Of a stretch of 24,724 nucleotides of DNA, positions 7,493 to 16,570 are shown piece after piece; position 1 is the stretch's first letter, and each line of letters starts with the position of its first letter. Source of the DNA: Candidatus Bathyarchaeota archaeon (lineage in GTDB: Archaea > Thermoproteota > Bathyarchaeia > Bathyarchaeales > UBA233); NCBI GenBank assembly GCA_004376975.1, contig SOJA01000119.1, forward strand, positions 1 to 24,724, read 5' to 3'. Made by a program: the position numbers and the translations under genes. The notes beneath the pieces are model-generated. The model ran no database searches and was not told the origin of the DNA. It was given only the letters and a program-made list of their open reading frames with translations.

Positions 7493-9193
7493 TTAATAGG
7501 CTCTCGCAGTTGGAGGCCACTTGGTAATCGTAACTGGAATGTATTCAAGCCTTGGGCCCTCTCGCTTATAGTAGGCCAGAGTATGTTTTAGCCAGTCCTC
7601 ATCGTCACGCTTTGGATAATCAAGCCGAGAGTGGGCACCTCTAAACTCTGTTCTGGCAAGTGCACTTGCCACGGTAACCTCAGCTAGGTCTAGGGTAAAG
7701 TCGAGCTGTAGAGCTGCCACAAGTCCAGTGTTAAATGCCTTGACTTTGTCCTCAACCGTTATATTCTTGAATCTCTCCTTGAGTTCCCTTATTTCTTTCA
7801 AGGCACTCTCGAGTTCGTCGCCTCTCTTGAATATCCACGCCTTCTCACTCATAATGCGTCTCATCTCGTCTCTAATGACAGGTATCTTTTCGTCTCCCTT
7901 GCCGCCCAAGATTTCGTCGAAAACTCTTCTTTCTTCCGCCAACATTTTTTCCTTTGGAAGTTCTCGTAAACTACTGGATAACGCATGCTTTGCGGCTTCT
8001 TCACCAGCAACCGCTCCAAAAACCAGACAATCGGACGTAGAGTTTGTGCCTAACCTATTTGCCCCGTGCACGTTCAAACAAGAACATTCACCGGCAGCAT
8101 AGAGGCCTGAGAGTGGGGTTTCTGTTTTTATGTTGGCGTGAATCCCTCCCATTGAGTAGTGGGCCGCAGGCCTAATTGGTATGGGCTCCTCGACAGGGTC
8201 TACTCCACCAAGTTTTATTGCGACATCATGTATAAGAGGCAGTCTTTCGTTTATTTTCTCCTCGCCCAAGTGTCTGAGGTCCAAACCTATGTAAGGACCG
8301 TAAGGACCTTCCAGTCCGCGTCCTTCTTGGATCTCTGTTGTCTCAGCTCTGGAAACTATGTCTCGAGGGGCTAGTTCCATCTTCTCAGGCGCGTAGCATT
8401 TCATAAAACGCTCTCCCTTAGCGTTGATCAGGTATCCCCCTTCACCACGGGCACCCCCTGTTATCAGTATTCCCGACGGGACCATGCCTGTCGGGTGGAA
8501 CTGGATGAATTCCATGTCTTTGAGAGGGACACCTGCTTTGTAGACTATGGCCATTCCATCGCCTGTAGATGTATGTGAAAATGTTGTAAACTCGTATATG
8601 CGCGCATAACCACCAGTTGCCATAATTATGGCTTTTGTGCGGAACGCATGCATTTCACCTGCCTTCAATTCTATGGCTACCAAGCCTATTGCCACACCGT
8701 CTTCAACAATAATGGATGTAACAAACCATTCATCGTAGAATGTTATGTTCTTATATGATGTAGCCTTCCCGTACAATGCGTGCATTTCATGGAAGCCTGT
8801 CATGTCAGCTGCGAAACTTGCCCTCGGGAAGCTGTGACCGCCGAAAGGACGTTGATTTATTTTTCCATCTTCGGTTCTACTCCATGGGCATCCCCAATGA
8901 TCTAACAGAATGACTTCCTCAGGTGCTTTTCTGACGAAGAACTCCACGACCTCTTGATCTGCAAGGAAATCTGATCCCTTAACAGTGTCCCAAGCATGCA
9001 GGTCGTACGAGTCTCCCTTTCTTAAGACAGCCGCTGTTCCGCCTTGAGCGCAAACAGAGTGCGAACGGACGGGATAAAGTTTCGAAATCACAGCCACATC
9101 GATTTTACCATTGGCCTCAGCGGCGGCAACGGCAGCCCTCAGACCGGCTAAGCCAGCTCCAACAATAACTATGTCATGAGTTAATTTCTCCAT
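7493..9193 (-). CDS. tfrA: fumarate reductase / succinate dehydrogenase flavoprotein subunit (TfrA/SdhA)
   Basis: A 566-residue FAD subunit that carries out fumarate/succinate interconversion. The dinucleotide-binding GAGLAG is at 12-17. His45 in [10 protein letters not shown] is at the position that binds FAD covalently in SdhA and FrdA. Active-site elements are HPTG (233-236), GARGEGG (247-253), APRDIVSRA with the catalytic arginines (275-283), HYSMGG (345-350) and GANRLG (377-382). The C-terminal helical domain ends in PPTARAY. ATG at 9193 follows a GTGAT element and is preferred over GTG 9202. It is first in an operon with tfrB. With no cytochrome b or SdhE anchor alongside and a TfrB-type partner, a soluble thiol-linked enzyme is more likely than a quinone-linked one; this is inference. 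Confidence 0.92.
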   Translation of the reverse strand: MEKLTHDIVIVGAGLAGLRAAVAAAEANGKIDVAVISKLYPVRSHSVCAQGGTAAVLRKGDSYDLHAWDTVKGSDFLADQEVVEFFVRKAPEEVILLDHWGCPWSRTEDGKINQRPFGGHSFPRASFAADMTGFHEMHALYGKATSYKNITFYDEWFVTSIIVEDGVAIGLVAIELKAGEMHAFRTKAIIMATGGYARIYEFTTFSHTSTGDGMAIVYKAGVPLKDMEFIQFHPTGMVPSGILITGGARGEGGYLINAKGERFMKCYAPEKMELAPRDIVSRAETTEIQEGRGLEGPYGPYIGLDLRHLGEEKINERLPLIHDVAIKLGGVDPVEEPIPIRPAAHYSMGGIHANIKTETPLSGLYAAGECSCLNVHGANRLGTNSTSDCLVFGAVAGEEAAKHALSSSLRELPKEKMLAEERRVFDEILGGKGDEKIPVIRDEMRRIMSEKAWIFKRGDELESALKEIRELKERFKNITVEDKVKAFNTGLVAALQLDFTLDLAEVTVASALARTEFRGAHSRLDYPKRDDEDWLKHTLAYYKREGPRLEYIPVTITKWPPTARAY

Positions 9194-9248
9194 CCAGATC
9201 ACTTGCCGATTGTTATTTGAAGAGAAATACCTAAATCTACCAACTAGC

Positions 9249-9259
9249 CTTTATATTTT
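9249..9259 (-). promoter_or_regulatory. TATA box for tfrAB (readable on both strands)
   Basis: The minus strand reads GAAAAAATATAAAGG, a purine-rich BRE-like stretch followed by a TATA box, about 60 nt before the tfrA ATG. The same bases read TTTATATT on the plus strand and could serve the biotin carboxylase gene with a leader of about 75 nt. Confidence 0.5.
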
Positions 9260-9357
9260 TTCGAAGCTTGTTGACTATGAGAACATTTATTTCTAGTTAA
9301 AGCTAATTGCTTTGTAAATTGGGAGTATTCATTTGCGTCCGGAAAAAGGGCTGAAAC

Positions 9358-10869
9358 ATGTTTGAGAAAGTCTTGGTTGCTAATCGCGGAGAGATTGCCA
9401 TTAGGGTGATTAGGGCTTGCAGAGAGCTGGGAGTGAAGACTGTCGCGGTTTACTCGGAGGTCGACACTGAATCTCTCCATGTTCTGTATGCGGACGAATG
9501 CTATTGCATAGGACCAGCAGAGCCCACCCAAAGCTACCTGAACATTGACAAATTAATCGAGGTGGCTAAGAAGTCAGAGTGCGAAGCCATACATCCCGGT
9601 TATGGCTTCCTTTCCCAGATACCAGCTTTCGCTAAGACTTGTGAGGAGAACGGCATAGAATTCATCGGCCCCCCACGTGAGGTTTTGCGAAAGATGGGCA
9701 ATAAGGTCGAGGCTCGCAAAATTGCTCTCAACGCTGGAGTCCCAATAATCCTTGGAAGCATAGAACCAGCTCGAAGCGTGGAGGAGGCCCTCGAGATGGC
9801 GAAAAAAGTTGGATATCCCGTTCTCGTAAAGGCCGTCTATGGAGGAGGCGGGAAGGGCATGCGAATAGTCATGGACAAAGATGAGATGCACCGAACACTG
9901 GAACTCGCAGCCTTAGAAGCCGAAGCCTCCTTTGGAAGCCGAGAAATCTACGTGGAAAAATTCCTTCCGAGAGCGAAGCACATAGAATTTCAGGTGTTAG
10001 CTGATAAGAGGGGGAAAGTCGTTCACCTTGGGGAACGGGAATGCTCACTACAGAGAAGATATCAGAAGCTCATGGAAGAAACACCATCCCCGTTCATGAA
10101 TGAGGAACTGAGGGAAGAGATGGGAGAGGCTGCCAAGAAAATTGCGAAAGCCGTGAGTTACGTTAGCGCTGGGACCATCGAGTTCCTAGTTGATCGAGAC
10201 AGAAACTATCACTTTTTGGAGATGAACACTAGGCTTCAAGTTGAGCACCTCATCACCGAGATGGTTACGGGCGTCGACATTGTGAAGGCACAAATCAAAA
10301 TCGCGGCTGGTCAGAAGCTTGGGTATAAACAGAGAGACATTGCCATGAGGGGGCACGCGATAAACTGCAGAATCAACGCTGAAGACCCATACAACGATTT
10401 TATGCCATGTCCCGGAACGGTTCGCAAATTTCAAATGCCAGGTGGTCCAGGAGTAAGGGTTGACACTCACTTATATGCTGGCTACTCCATCTCTGTTTTC
10501 TATGATTCTTTGATAGCAAAGCTTGCCGTTTGGGGGTCGAACCGTGAGGAGTCCATGCAAAGAATGAAAAACGCCCTAAACGAATTCGTTATAGAAGGGG
10601 TGAAGACAACCATTCCCTTCCACGGGAGAATAATGGAAGACGAATGCTTCATCAAAGGAGACATTCACATCAACTTTATTGAGGAAAGAATTGGGAGGCT
10701 TCTACCAGCGCAAGCTTTGGAAGAAGAGGAAGCTGCCGCAATAGTTGCCCTACTAGTTGACCACATTAAAGGAAAAGGTGCCCGAGCAGTCATTCCAAGG
10801 AGAGAACCCCAGGCTGTTTCATTATGGAAACTTGCCAGTAGAGCAAAAAGGTGGGGGAGAAGATTTTGA
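9358..10869 (+). CDS. biotin carboxylase subunit (AccC/PccA/PycA type)
   Basis: A 503-residue ATP-grasp enzyme that carboxylates biotin on its carrier using ATP and bicarbonate. Known residues are in place: K116, K158, the glycine-rich GGGGKGM (162-168), H208, E275, E288, N290 and R292 in MNTRLQVEH. The usual Pro after QVEH is Leu. Beyond the biotin carboxylase core is a 50-residue tail (454-503), LEEEEAAAIVALL to the end, with IPRREPQAVSLWKLASR. The same motif ends the pyruvate carboxyltransferase encoded at 14469-16013, suggesting a common docking element. The gene overlaps the first biotin carrier gene by one base (TGATG). The sequence alone does not distinguish acetyl-, propionyl- or pyruvate-carboxylating partners; it may serve several. 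Confidence 0.93.
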   Translation: MFEKVLVANRGEIAIRVIRACRELGVKTVAVYSEVDTESLHVLYADECYCIGPAEPTQSYLNIDKLIEVAKKSECEAIHPGYGFLSQIPAFAKTCEENGIEFIGPPREVLRKMGNKVEARKIALNAGVPIILGSIEPARSVEEALEMAKKVGYPVLVKAVYGGGGKGMRIVMDKDEMHRTLELAALEAEASFGSREIYVEKFLPRAKHIEFQVLADKRGKVVHLGERECSLQRRYQKLMEETPSPFMNEELREEMGEAAKKIAKAVSYVSAGTIEFLVDRDRNYHFLEMNTRLQVEHLITEMVTGVDIVKAQIKIAAGQKLGYKQRDIAMRGHAINCRINAEDPYNDFMPCPGTVRKFQMPGGPGVRVDTHLYAGYSISVFYDSLIAKLAVWGSNREESMQRMKNALNEFVIEGVKTTIPFHGRIMEDECFIKGDIHINFIEERIGRLLPAQALEEEEAAAIVALLVDHIKGKGARAVIPRREPQAVSLWKLASRAKRWGRRF

Positions 10870-11408
10870 TGATTCATGAGTTCTTGGTCAATAAGAAGCC
10901 GCATCGAGTTAGGGTTTTGGAAAGAAACGGAAATACTTTTCTGATTGAGATAAACGAGAAAACTGTGACAGTTAAGCTCAAAAATCAAAATCAAGGCAGA
11001 ACACCTATAATGGAAATCAATGGTAAATCCTTCAAAGCAAAAGTAGCGGAGAATAAAAGAAACATTCTTCAAGTCAAAATCGGCGGAAAAATCTTCGAAG
11101 TTCAACGTCAGCCTATAGTTCCAAAGGAAACTGCTGTAAGGCTAGAGCCTGCTACTACCATTGCAAGAAAACCGACCACAAGCTTCAGAATCGAAAAAGA
11201 TGCAGTAGTCGCTCCTATTGCGGGTAGAATTGTGTTGTTGAAGACGAGTGCCGGACAAGAAGTTGAAAAGGGAATGTGCATCTGCGTCTTGGAAGCCATG
11301 AAAATGGAGAATGAAATCGCCGCGCCAAAAGCGGGAGTCGTCAAGGAGATTAGGGTTTCCAAAGGAGCTATTGTAAATAAAGGGGACGTTTTGGCGGTTA
11401 TTAGCTAG
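10869..11408 (+). CDS. biotin carboxyl carrier protein, copy 1
   Basis: A 179-residue carrier whose C-terminal 70 residues form a biotinyl domain with EAMKMEN; the biotinylated lysine is K145. A linker with [10 protein letters not shown] precedes it. The N-terminal 80 residues contain four related beta-hairpin-like units of about 14 residues (near 5-17, 24-37, 46-59 and 67-80), each patterned as hydrophobic strand, polar turn with Gly/Glu/Lys, hydrophobic strand. ATG at 10869 overlaps the stop of the biotin carboxylase gene and has GGGGGAG about ten bases upstream, so I prefer it to the upstream GTG at 10851. It is the paralogue of the carrier at 16016-16570. Confidence 0.92.
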   Translation: MIHEFLVNKKPHRVRVLERNGNTFLIEINEKTVTVKLKNQNQGRTPIMEINGKSFKAKVAENKRNILQVKIGGKIFEVQRQPIVPKETAVRLEPATTIARKPTTSFRIEKDAVVAPIAGRIVLLKTSAGQEVEKGMCICVLEAMKMENEIAAPKAGVVKEIRVSKGAIVNKGDVLAVIS

Positions 11409-11427
11409 CTTCGGCCATTTTACCATA

Positions 11428-11456
11428 ACTTTTGAAGTTTTCTTTCAAGTTTTTCC
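11428..11456 (+). terminator. T-rich stretch, probable archaeal termination signal
   Basis: ACTTTTGAAG, TTTTCTTTC and AAGTTTTTCC follow 20-45 nt after the carrier stop. Repeated T4-T5 tracts on the non-template strand terminate archaeal RNA polymerase. A TATA-like box for the epimerase gene follows at once. Confidence 0.4.
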
Positions 11457-11461
11457 GGAAA

Positions 11462-11470
11462 CTTTTATTA
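11462..11470 (+). promoter_or_regulatory. TATA box for epimerase-birA unit
   Basis: GGAAACTTTTATTAGC includes CTTTTATTA. A start near 11490 would leave a 15-30 nt leader containing AAGGGG (11500-11505). Confidence 0.4.
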
Positions 11471-11505
11471 GCTTTCTGGATAAACCATCTAACGTTCTTA
11501 AGGGG

Positions 11506-11922
11506 TTGAAGTACACATTGGTCATTGAAGTGGATCATATAGGAGTTGCTGTAAACAAATTATACGAGGCAATCAGACTTTACCGTGACATTTTGGGCTT
11601 AAAGCTTGAGGGTGTTCACGTGGTGGAAGAGCAGAAGGTTAGGGTGGCTTTTTTCTCAACTGGCGGAGAAACTAGAATAGAGCTTTTAGAGCCAACAGAC
11701 AGCGAAAGTCCTGTCGCCAAATTCATCGACAGACGTGGAGAGGGTGTCCACCACATCGCGTTAAAAGTCAGAAACATCGAAGCTGTTCTCGAAGAACTTA
11801 AGGGGAAGGGCTTAAGGCTTGTGGATGAAAAACCAAGGATTGGTGTTGGCGGAGCAAAAATCGCCTTTATCCATCCAAAGAGCACCAGAAACGTTCTTTT
11901 TGAACTTTGTGAGAAGCCATAG
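11506..11922 (+). CDS. mce: methylmalonyl-CoA epimerase (VOC superfamily)
   Basis: A protein of about 138 residues that interconverts (S)- and (R)-methylmalonyl-CoA, linking the carboxylase product to the mutase. Metal ligands typical of VOC epimerases are visible: H11 in VDHIGVAV, E59 in TRIELLEP, H83 in GVHHIAL and E133 in LFELCE. The [11 protein letters not shown] and [10 protein letters not shown] segments are characteristic of the enzyme rather than other VOC proteins. The start is uncertain: TTG 11506 lies directly after AAGGGG, and TTG 11518 has better spacing from it. The gene is in a unit with birA, 12 nt downstream, between the two carboxylase gene groups, consistent with its pathway. 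Confidence 0.9.
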   Translation: MKYTLVIEVDHIGVAVNKLYEAIRLYRDILGLKLEGVHVVEEQKVRVAFFSTGGETRIELLEPTDSESPVAKFIDRRGEGVHHIALKVRNIEAVLEELKGKGLRLVDEKPRIGVGGAKIAFIHPKSTRNVLFELCEKP

Positions 11923-11934
11923 TGGCGAACCAAT

Positions 11935-12738
11935 GTGCCGACGAAGATAAAGGTAGGTCAGCTTCAGGATGATCTGCGCACTAAACATTTAGGCAGAAGC
12001 ATTCTGTTTTCCCGTGAGGTTGGCTCAACAAACGAGTGGGCTAAAGAATTGGCAATGTATGGAGCACAAGAAGGAACCGTTGTGATTGCGGAAACTCAAA
12101 CAAGGGGACGGGGAAGACTTGGCAGAGAATGGTTTTCCCCAAATGGCGGATTGTGGTTTTCCCTGATTCTTAGGCCTAAGCTTCGCCCTGCAGAGGCCGC
12201 TAAGCTCACTTTTGTGGCTGGACTTGCTGTGGCTAAGGTTTTACATGAAATGTTTGGCTTAATGGTGGAGACTAAGTGGCCTAACGATGTTCTGGTGAAT
12301 GGAAAGAAAATCTGCGGCATACTTACTGAAATGAACACAACAGGCGAGAAAGTCAATTTTGTTGTTGTAGGTGTCGGAGTTAACGCGAACTTTGACGTAG
12401 AAAAGGTTTTCCCCGAGGAGCTGATAAGAGTTACGACTTCACTTGAAAATGAGCTTCGTCGAAAAGTTCGGCTAGAAAAGTTGTTTGCAGGTTTACTTGA
12501 AACCATAGAAAAACTTTACGAACTATACACAAGGAAAGGATTCAATCCTGTTTTGGAGGAATGGAAGGGTTATGCTGGTTTTCTCGGTCGTCGAGTGGAA
12601 GTCACAAGCCCAACTGAAAAGCTGAGCGGTCAGGCGTTAGACGTTGATCGTGACGGTGCGTTGGTTATTAGGCTTAAAGATGAAAGAATACGGCGTGTTT
12701 TCGTTGGAGATGTTTCCCTACAAACAAGCAAAGAGTAA
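11935..12738 (+). CDS. birA: biotin-protein ligase, no DNA-binding domain
   Basis: Attaches biotin to the lysine of the carrier proteins via biotinyl-AMP. A 267-residue protein with the ligase core at about 20-215: GSTNEWAK, the adenylate-binding loop GRGRLGREW (58-66), KWPND (114-118), KICGILTE and VVVGVGVNAN. A short C-terminal SH3-like domain follows from about 220. The N-terminal helix-turn-helix of E. coli BirA is absent, so this is a monofunctional ligase and not a repressor. The start is GTG. The gene lies between the genes of its two likely substrates (copy 1 upstream, copy 2 downstream). Confidence 0.95.
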   Translation: MPTKIKVGQLQDDLRTKHLGRSILFSREVGSTNEWAKELAMYGAQEGTVVIAETQTRGRGRLGREWFSPNGGLWFSLILRPKLRPAEAAKLTFVAGLAVAKVLHEMFGLMVETKWPNDVLVNGKKICGILTEMNTTGEKVNFVVVGVGVNANFDVEKVFPEELIRVTTSLENELRRKVRLEKLFAGLLETIEKLYELYTRKGFNPVLEEWKGYAGFLGRRVEVTSPTEKLSGQALDVDRDGALVIRLKDERIRRVFVGDVSLQTSKE

Positions 12739-12800
12739 ACCATATCTTTTCGTCTAACCCCACCGATGCAAAGGCATATTCTCTTAAAGCTTTCCATATG

Positions 12801-12810
12801 CTCTAAATAC
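12801..12810 (+). promoter_or_regulatory. TATA-like box for the carboxyltransferase operon
   Basis: CTCTAAATAC lies about 40 nt upstream of the ATG at 12848. The leader would contain GAGGG (12837-12841), six bases before the start codon. Confidence 0.4.
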
Positions 12811-12847
12811 TTGTGAGAAGATATACTTCAAAACTTGAGGGAATTAA

Positions 12848-14416
12848 ATGACCGCAATAAAAGAGTCAACGGTTGACGAGAAAATTAAGCAGTTAGGGGA
12901 ACTAAGGGAAAAAGCCAAGCTGGGTGGTGGAAAGAAAAGAATCGAGGCACAACATAAGAAAGGCAAGCTCACAGCCAGAGAAAGGATTGAACTCTTGCTA
13001 GACCCTGGAAGCTTTATGGAACTCGACCAATTTGTGGTTCATCAATGCACAGAGCTTGGCATGGCTGAACGAAAAATCCCCGGAGACGGCGTCGTAACTG
13101 GCTACGGCACAATCGACGGAAGACTCGTTTATGTGTTCTCACAAGACTTCACAGTTTTCGGCGGCTCCCTCGGCGAGATGTTCGCAAAGAAAGTGTGCAA
13201 ACTCATGGACCTAGCCCTCAAAGCAGGAGCACCCGTCATTGGCTTTAACGACTCAGGAGGAGCCAGAATCCAAGAGGGCGTAGCAAGCCTCGCTGGATAC
13301 GGAGACATATTCTTCCGAAACGTAAAAGCCTCAGGCGTAATACCACAAATCTCCGCGATTATGGGACCATGCGCCGGCGGAGCAGTCTATTCACCCGCCC
13401 TCACAGACTTCATAGTCATGGTGGACAAGACAAGCCACATGTTCATCACAGGACCACAAGTGATTAAGACTGTGGTGGGTCAAGAAGTGAACTTCGAGGA
13501 GCTCGGCGGAGCCGTAGTTCACAGTCAAACCAGCGGCGTCACACACTTCATCGCAAAAGACGAAGAACATTCCATCCAAATCGTCAAGCAACTGCTAAGC
13601 TATTTACCGTCAAACTACTTGGAAGACCCCCCAATCGTAAAGACAGGTGACGACCCAAACAGAACCGACGAAGGCTTAGCAGACATAATCCCAGACGACC
13701 CAGACAAGCCATACGATGCTAAAGAAATTATCCATCATGTAGTGGATAACGGCGAATTCCTTGAGGTTCAACCACTCTGGGCACCCAACATCGTGATTGG
13801 ATTCGCCCGCCTAAACGGTCGAACAATAGGAATTGTAGCCAACCAACCCTCCTTCTATGCTGGAGCCTTAGACATAAACTCCTCAGTGAAAGGAGGAAGA
13901 TTTGTAAGATTCTGCGACGCCTTCAACATACCCATTATAACCTTCGTTGACGTGCCAGGCTTCTTGCCTGGAATTGAGCAGGAACATGGCGGAATCATCC
14001 GACACGGCTCGAAGCTATTATACGCATATTGCGAAGCAACAGTGCCAAAAATCACGCTGATCGTTCGAAAGGCATACGGCGGAGCCTACGATGTCATGGG
14101 AAGCAAACACTCTGGCGGAGACATCAACTACGCGTGGCCTACAGCTGAAATAGCTGTGATGGGCCCCCATGGAGCCATTAACATAATCTTCAGGAAGGAA
14201 ATTGCTGAAGCCGCAAATCAAGAGCAAGAACGAATAAAGCTTGTGAGCGAGTACCGCGGAAAGTTTGCAAACCCCTACGTAGCTGCACAGAAGGGCTACA
14301 TAGACGAAGTAATCGAACCAGCAGAAACCAGACCCAAACTGATTAGTGCACTTGAAATGCTAGCCACCAAGCGGGAGACAAGGCCGCCTAAAAAACACGG
14401 AAACATACCATTATAA
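12848..14416 (+). CDS. propionyl-CoA/methylmalonyl-CoA carboxyltransferase subunit (PccB/MmdA/12S type)
   Basis: A 522-residue carboxyltransferase of two crotonase-like halves; it moves the carboxyl group between biotin and an acyl-CoA. Oxyanion-hole and substrate motifs are SGGARIQEG (136-144), [11 protein letters not shown] (173-183) and [17 protein letters not shown] in the second half. The [11 protein letters not shown] block has Asp415 at the position where Asp in Streptomyces PccB favours propionyl-CoA and Ile in AccB permits acetyl-CoA. That supports propionyl/methylmalonyl-CoA as substrate. GAGGG supports the ATG. It is followed by the pyruvate carboxyltransferase and a biotin carrier, the same three parts as propionibacterial transcarboxylase. 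It could work instead with the upstream biotin carboxylase as propionyl-CoA carboxylase. Confidence 0.93.
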   Translation: MTAIKESTVDEKIKQLGELREKAKLGGGKKRIEAQHKKGKLTARERIELLLDPGSFMELDQFVVHQCTELGMAERKIPGDGVVTGYGTIDGRLVYVFSQDFTVFGGSLGEMFAKKVCKLMDLALKAGAPVIGFNDSGGARIQEGVASLAGYGDIFFRNVKASGVIPQISAIMGPCAGGAVYSPALTDFIVMVDKTSHMFITGPQVIKTVVGQEVNFEELGGAVVHSQTSGVTHFIAKDEEHSIQIVKQLLSYLPSNYLEDPPIVKTGDDPNRTDEGLADIIPDDPDKPYDAKEIIHHVVDNGEFLEVQPLWAPNIVIGFARLNGRTIGIVANQPSFYAGALDINSSVKGGRFVRFCDAFNIPIITFVDVPGFLPGIEQEHGGIIRHGSKLLYAYCEATVPKITLIVRKAYGGAYDVMGSKHSGGDINYAWPTAEIAVMGPHGAINIIFRKEIAEAANQEQERIKLVSEYRGKFANPYVAAQKGYIDEVIEPAETRPKLISALEMLATKRETRPPKKHGNIPL

Positions 14417-14468
14417 ATAGCGTTTACCCTAGTTTCACATCCAAACCTAGAAACGAGAGTGAACAAGC

Positions 14469-16013
14469 TTGACTGCTAAGCCCGTGAAGATAACTGACAC
14501 TACTTTTCGTGATGCCCATCAGTCCTTAATGGCAACTAGAATGCGCACTGAATCCATGATCCCAATCGCTGAAAAAATGGATCGAGTGGGCTTCTTCTCG
14601 TTTGAAGTTTGGGGCGGGGCCACCTTCGACGTTTGCATTCGCTATTTGGCTGAAGACCCTTGGGAGCGAATCCGCCAGCTGAAACTCCGCATCAAGCGAA
14701 CACCGCTCCAGATGTTGTTGCGTGGACAAAACGTGGTTGGCTACAAAAACTATCCCGACGACGTTGTCATAAACTTCGTAGAGAAAGCAGCTGAAAACGG
14801 AATCGACATATTCCGGATTTTTGATGCTTTAAACGATGTAAGAAACATGAAGGTAGCCATCGAAGCCGTCAAAAGAGTAGGAGCTCATGCCCAAGGAAGC
14901 ATCTGCTACACAATCAGCCCAGTCCACACCATCAAGCACTACGTAGAGATTGCCAAAAGACTAGCTGAGCTAGATTGTGACTCTGTCTGCATTAAGGATA
15001 TGGCTGGAATGTTGGCTCCACAGGATGCTTATGAACTTGTGACCGCTCTAAAAAAAGATGTCGGACTTCCAGTACACTTGCACTGCCACAGCACAAGCGG
15101 AATGGCCATGGTGACCTATCTCCGCGCATGCGATGCTGGAGCCGATATGATCGACACGGCCTTCTCACCGTTAGCTTGGGGAACATCTCAGCCGCCAGTG
15201 GAGTCTGTTGTGGCTGCTTTGAAGGGAACAAGCTACGACCCTGGGTTTGACATGGACCTTCTCAACGAGATTGCAGAGTACTTCCGGGAGCTTAGAGAAA
15301 AATATTACGACCCATTGAAGCTGATTAACCCAAAGTCTGAAAGGGTTGACCCATCCATCATAATTCACCAAATTCCCGGCGGAATGTTCTCCAATCTTCT
15401 CGAACAATTGAAGGAACAGAACGCACTTGGAAGGCTAAAAGAAGTCCTAGAAGAAGTTCCAAAAGTTAGAAAAGAGCTGGGATATCCTCCACTAGTGACA
15501 CCTACAAGCCAGCTTGTCGGTATACAGGCCGTATTTAATGTTCTTTCTGGAAAGCGTTACAGCATTGTTCCAAAGGAGGTAAAAAACTACGTAAAAGGCC
15601 TATACGGAAAGTCACCAGCCCCTATCAATGAGGAAGTGAAAAAGAAGGTTATTGGCAAAGAAAAAACCATAACGTGCCGTCCAGCCGACCTTTTAGAGCC
15701 TGCCCTCGACAAAATACCAGACGACGTAAAACCTTACATTGAGAGCGATGAGGACAAGATAACCTACGCGCTGTTTCCGAAAGCAGCCGTAGAATTCTTC
15801 AAGAAAAGGAAAACCAAACGGGAAGAAACCAAAACTGGAATTCCACCAGAGAGGGTCAGAGAACTCGAGGAGGTTGCAGCTGCCTCGGTTGCGATTGCCA
15901 CCTACCTGAGGAGCCTACGTGGGGTGAGGGCGCTAATACCTGCTAGACCAAGAGAAACAGTCTCACCTTGGGTGTTAGCTGGCCGACAAAGCCTGGCTGA
16001 AGGCGGTGGATAA
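14469..16013 (+). CDS. pyruvate/oxaloacetate carboxyltransferase (PycB/OadA/5S type)
   Basis: A 514-residue carboxyltransferase that moves the carboxyl group between biotin and pyruvate/oxaloacetate. The DRE-TIM barrel starts with TDTTFRDAHQS (metal ligand D15). The lysine expected to be carbamylated is K176 in CIKDMAG, and the HCH pair H205/H207 binds the metal. The conserved carboxylase domain runs from about 300 (PGGMFSNL) to 440. Unlike full OadA or PycB it has no biotinyl domain; this is encoded separately two bases after its stop. The C-terminal tail (466-514), LEEVAAASVA to the end, matches that of the biotin carboxylase at 9358-10869. The start is TTG after AGTGA. It fits pyruvate carboxylase subunit B, or the 5S subunit of a transcarboxylase. 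Confidence 0.93.
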   Translation: MTAKPVKITDTTFRDAHQSLMATRMRTESMIPIAEKMDRVGFFSFEVWGGATFDVCIRYLAEDPWERIRQLKLRIKRTPLQMLLRGQNVVGYKNYPDDVVINFVEKAAENGIDIFRIFDALNDVRNMKVAIEAVKRVGAHAQGSICYTISPVHTIKHYVEIAKRLAELDCDSVCIKDMAGMLAPQDAYELVTALKKDVGLPVHLHCHSTSGMAMVTYLRACDAGADMIDTAFSPLAWGTSQPPVESVVAALKGTSYDPGFDMDLLNEIAEYFRELREKYYDPLKLINPKSERVDPSIIIHQIPGGMFSNLLEQLKEQNALGRLKEVLEEVPKVRKELGYPPLVTPTSQLVGIQAVFNVLSGKRYSIVPKEVKNYVKGLYGKSPAPINEEVKKKVIGKEKTITCRPADLLEPALDKIPDDVKPYIESDEDKITYALFPKAAVEFFKKRKTKREETKTGIPPERVRELEEVAAASVAIATYLRSLRGVRALIPARPRETVSPWVLAGRQSLAEGGG

Positions 16014-16015
16014 GA

Positions 16016-16570
16016 TTGCCCATCTACGCAATTTTCATTGATGGAAAAACTGTAGAAATCGAACTGAAAAGAACTGGGGAAAGTTCCTTCACTGTCAAAA
16101 TTGAGGATAAAACCTTCAACATAGAGTTATCGGCTGATAAGCTCGACCCGGAGAAGGAATTCTCCATAAAAATAGACAACAAAGAATACAAAGTAGAATT
16201 GCCCAAGATCAACCGGGAAAAGCCCTTCCCCGTTAAGGTTGAAGAGGCAACATTCAAGGCTGAAGTGAAAACCTGCACGAGAAGACCAGCATCGGTGATT
16301 TTCGAACCAACCCGTATAACACCCATGAGGAGAACCATGACGCCAAAACGGCACGGAGAAGGCGCCGTAACTGCACCCATGACGGGAAAAATCTTATCAG
16401 TCATGGTCAAAAAAGGAGACCAAGTGAAGGTAGGCCAGATTCTGTGCGTTCTTGAGGCCATGAAGATGGAAAATGAAATCATGGCGCCTAAGACTGGAAC
16501 TGTTCAAGAAGTGTACGTCTCCGAGGACTCTTCAGTGAGCGAGGGCGAAGCCCTCTTCGTGGTTAGTTAG
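16016..16570 (+). CDS. biotin carboxyl carrier protein, copy 2
   Basis: A 184-residue carrier. The C-terminal biotinyl domain has EAMKMEN with K150 as the biotin site. The N-terminal 84 residues contain four clear copies of a 14-residue unit: [14 protein letters not shown] (4-17), [14 protein letters not shown] (25-38), [14 protein letters not shown] (49-62) and [14 protein letters not shown] (71-84), spaced 21-24 residues. A basic Pro-rich linker (about 89-113) follows. The start is TTG, two bases after the previous stop, with GGTGGAT upstream. It is the likely 1.3S-like partner of the two preceding transferases. The stop overlaps the convergent mutase stop by four bases. Confidence 0.92.
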   Translation: MPIYAIFIDGKTVEIELKRTGESSFTVKIEDKTFNIELSADKLDPEKEFSIKIDNKEYKVELPKINREKPFPVKVEEATFKAEVKTCTRRPASVIFEPTRITPMRRTMTPKRHGEGAVTAPMTGKILSVMVKKGDQVKVGQILCVLEAMKMENEIMAPKTGTVQEVYVSEDSSVSEGEALFVVS

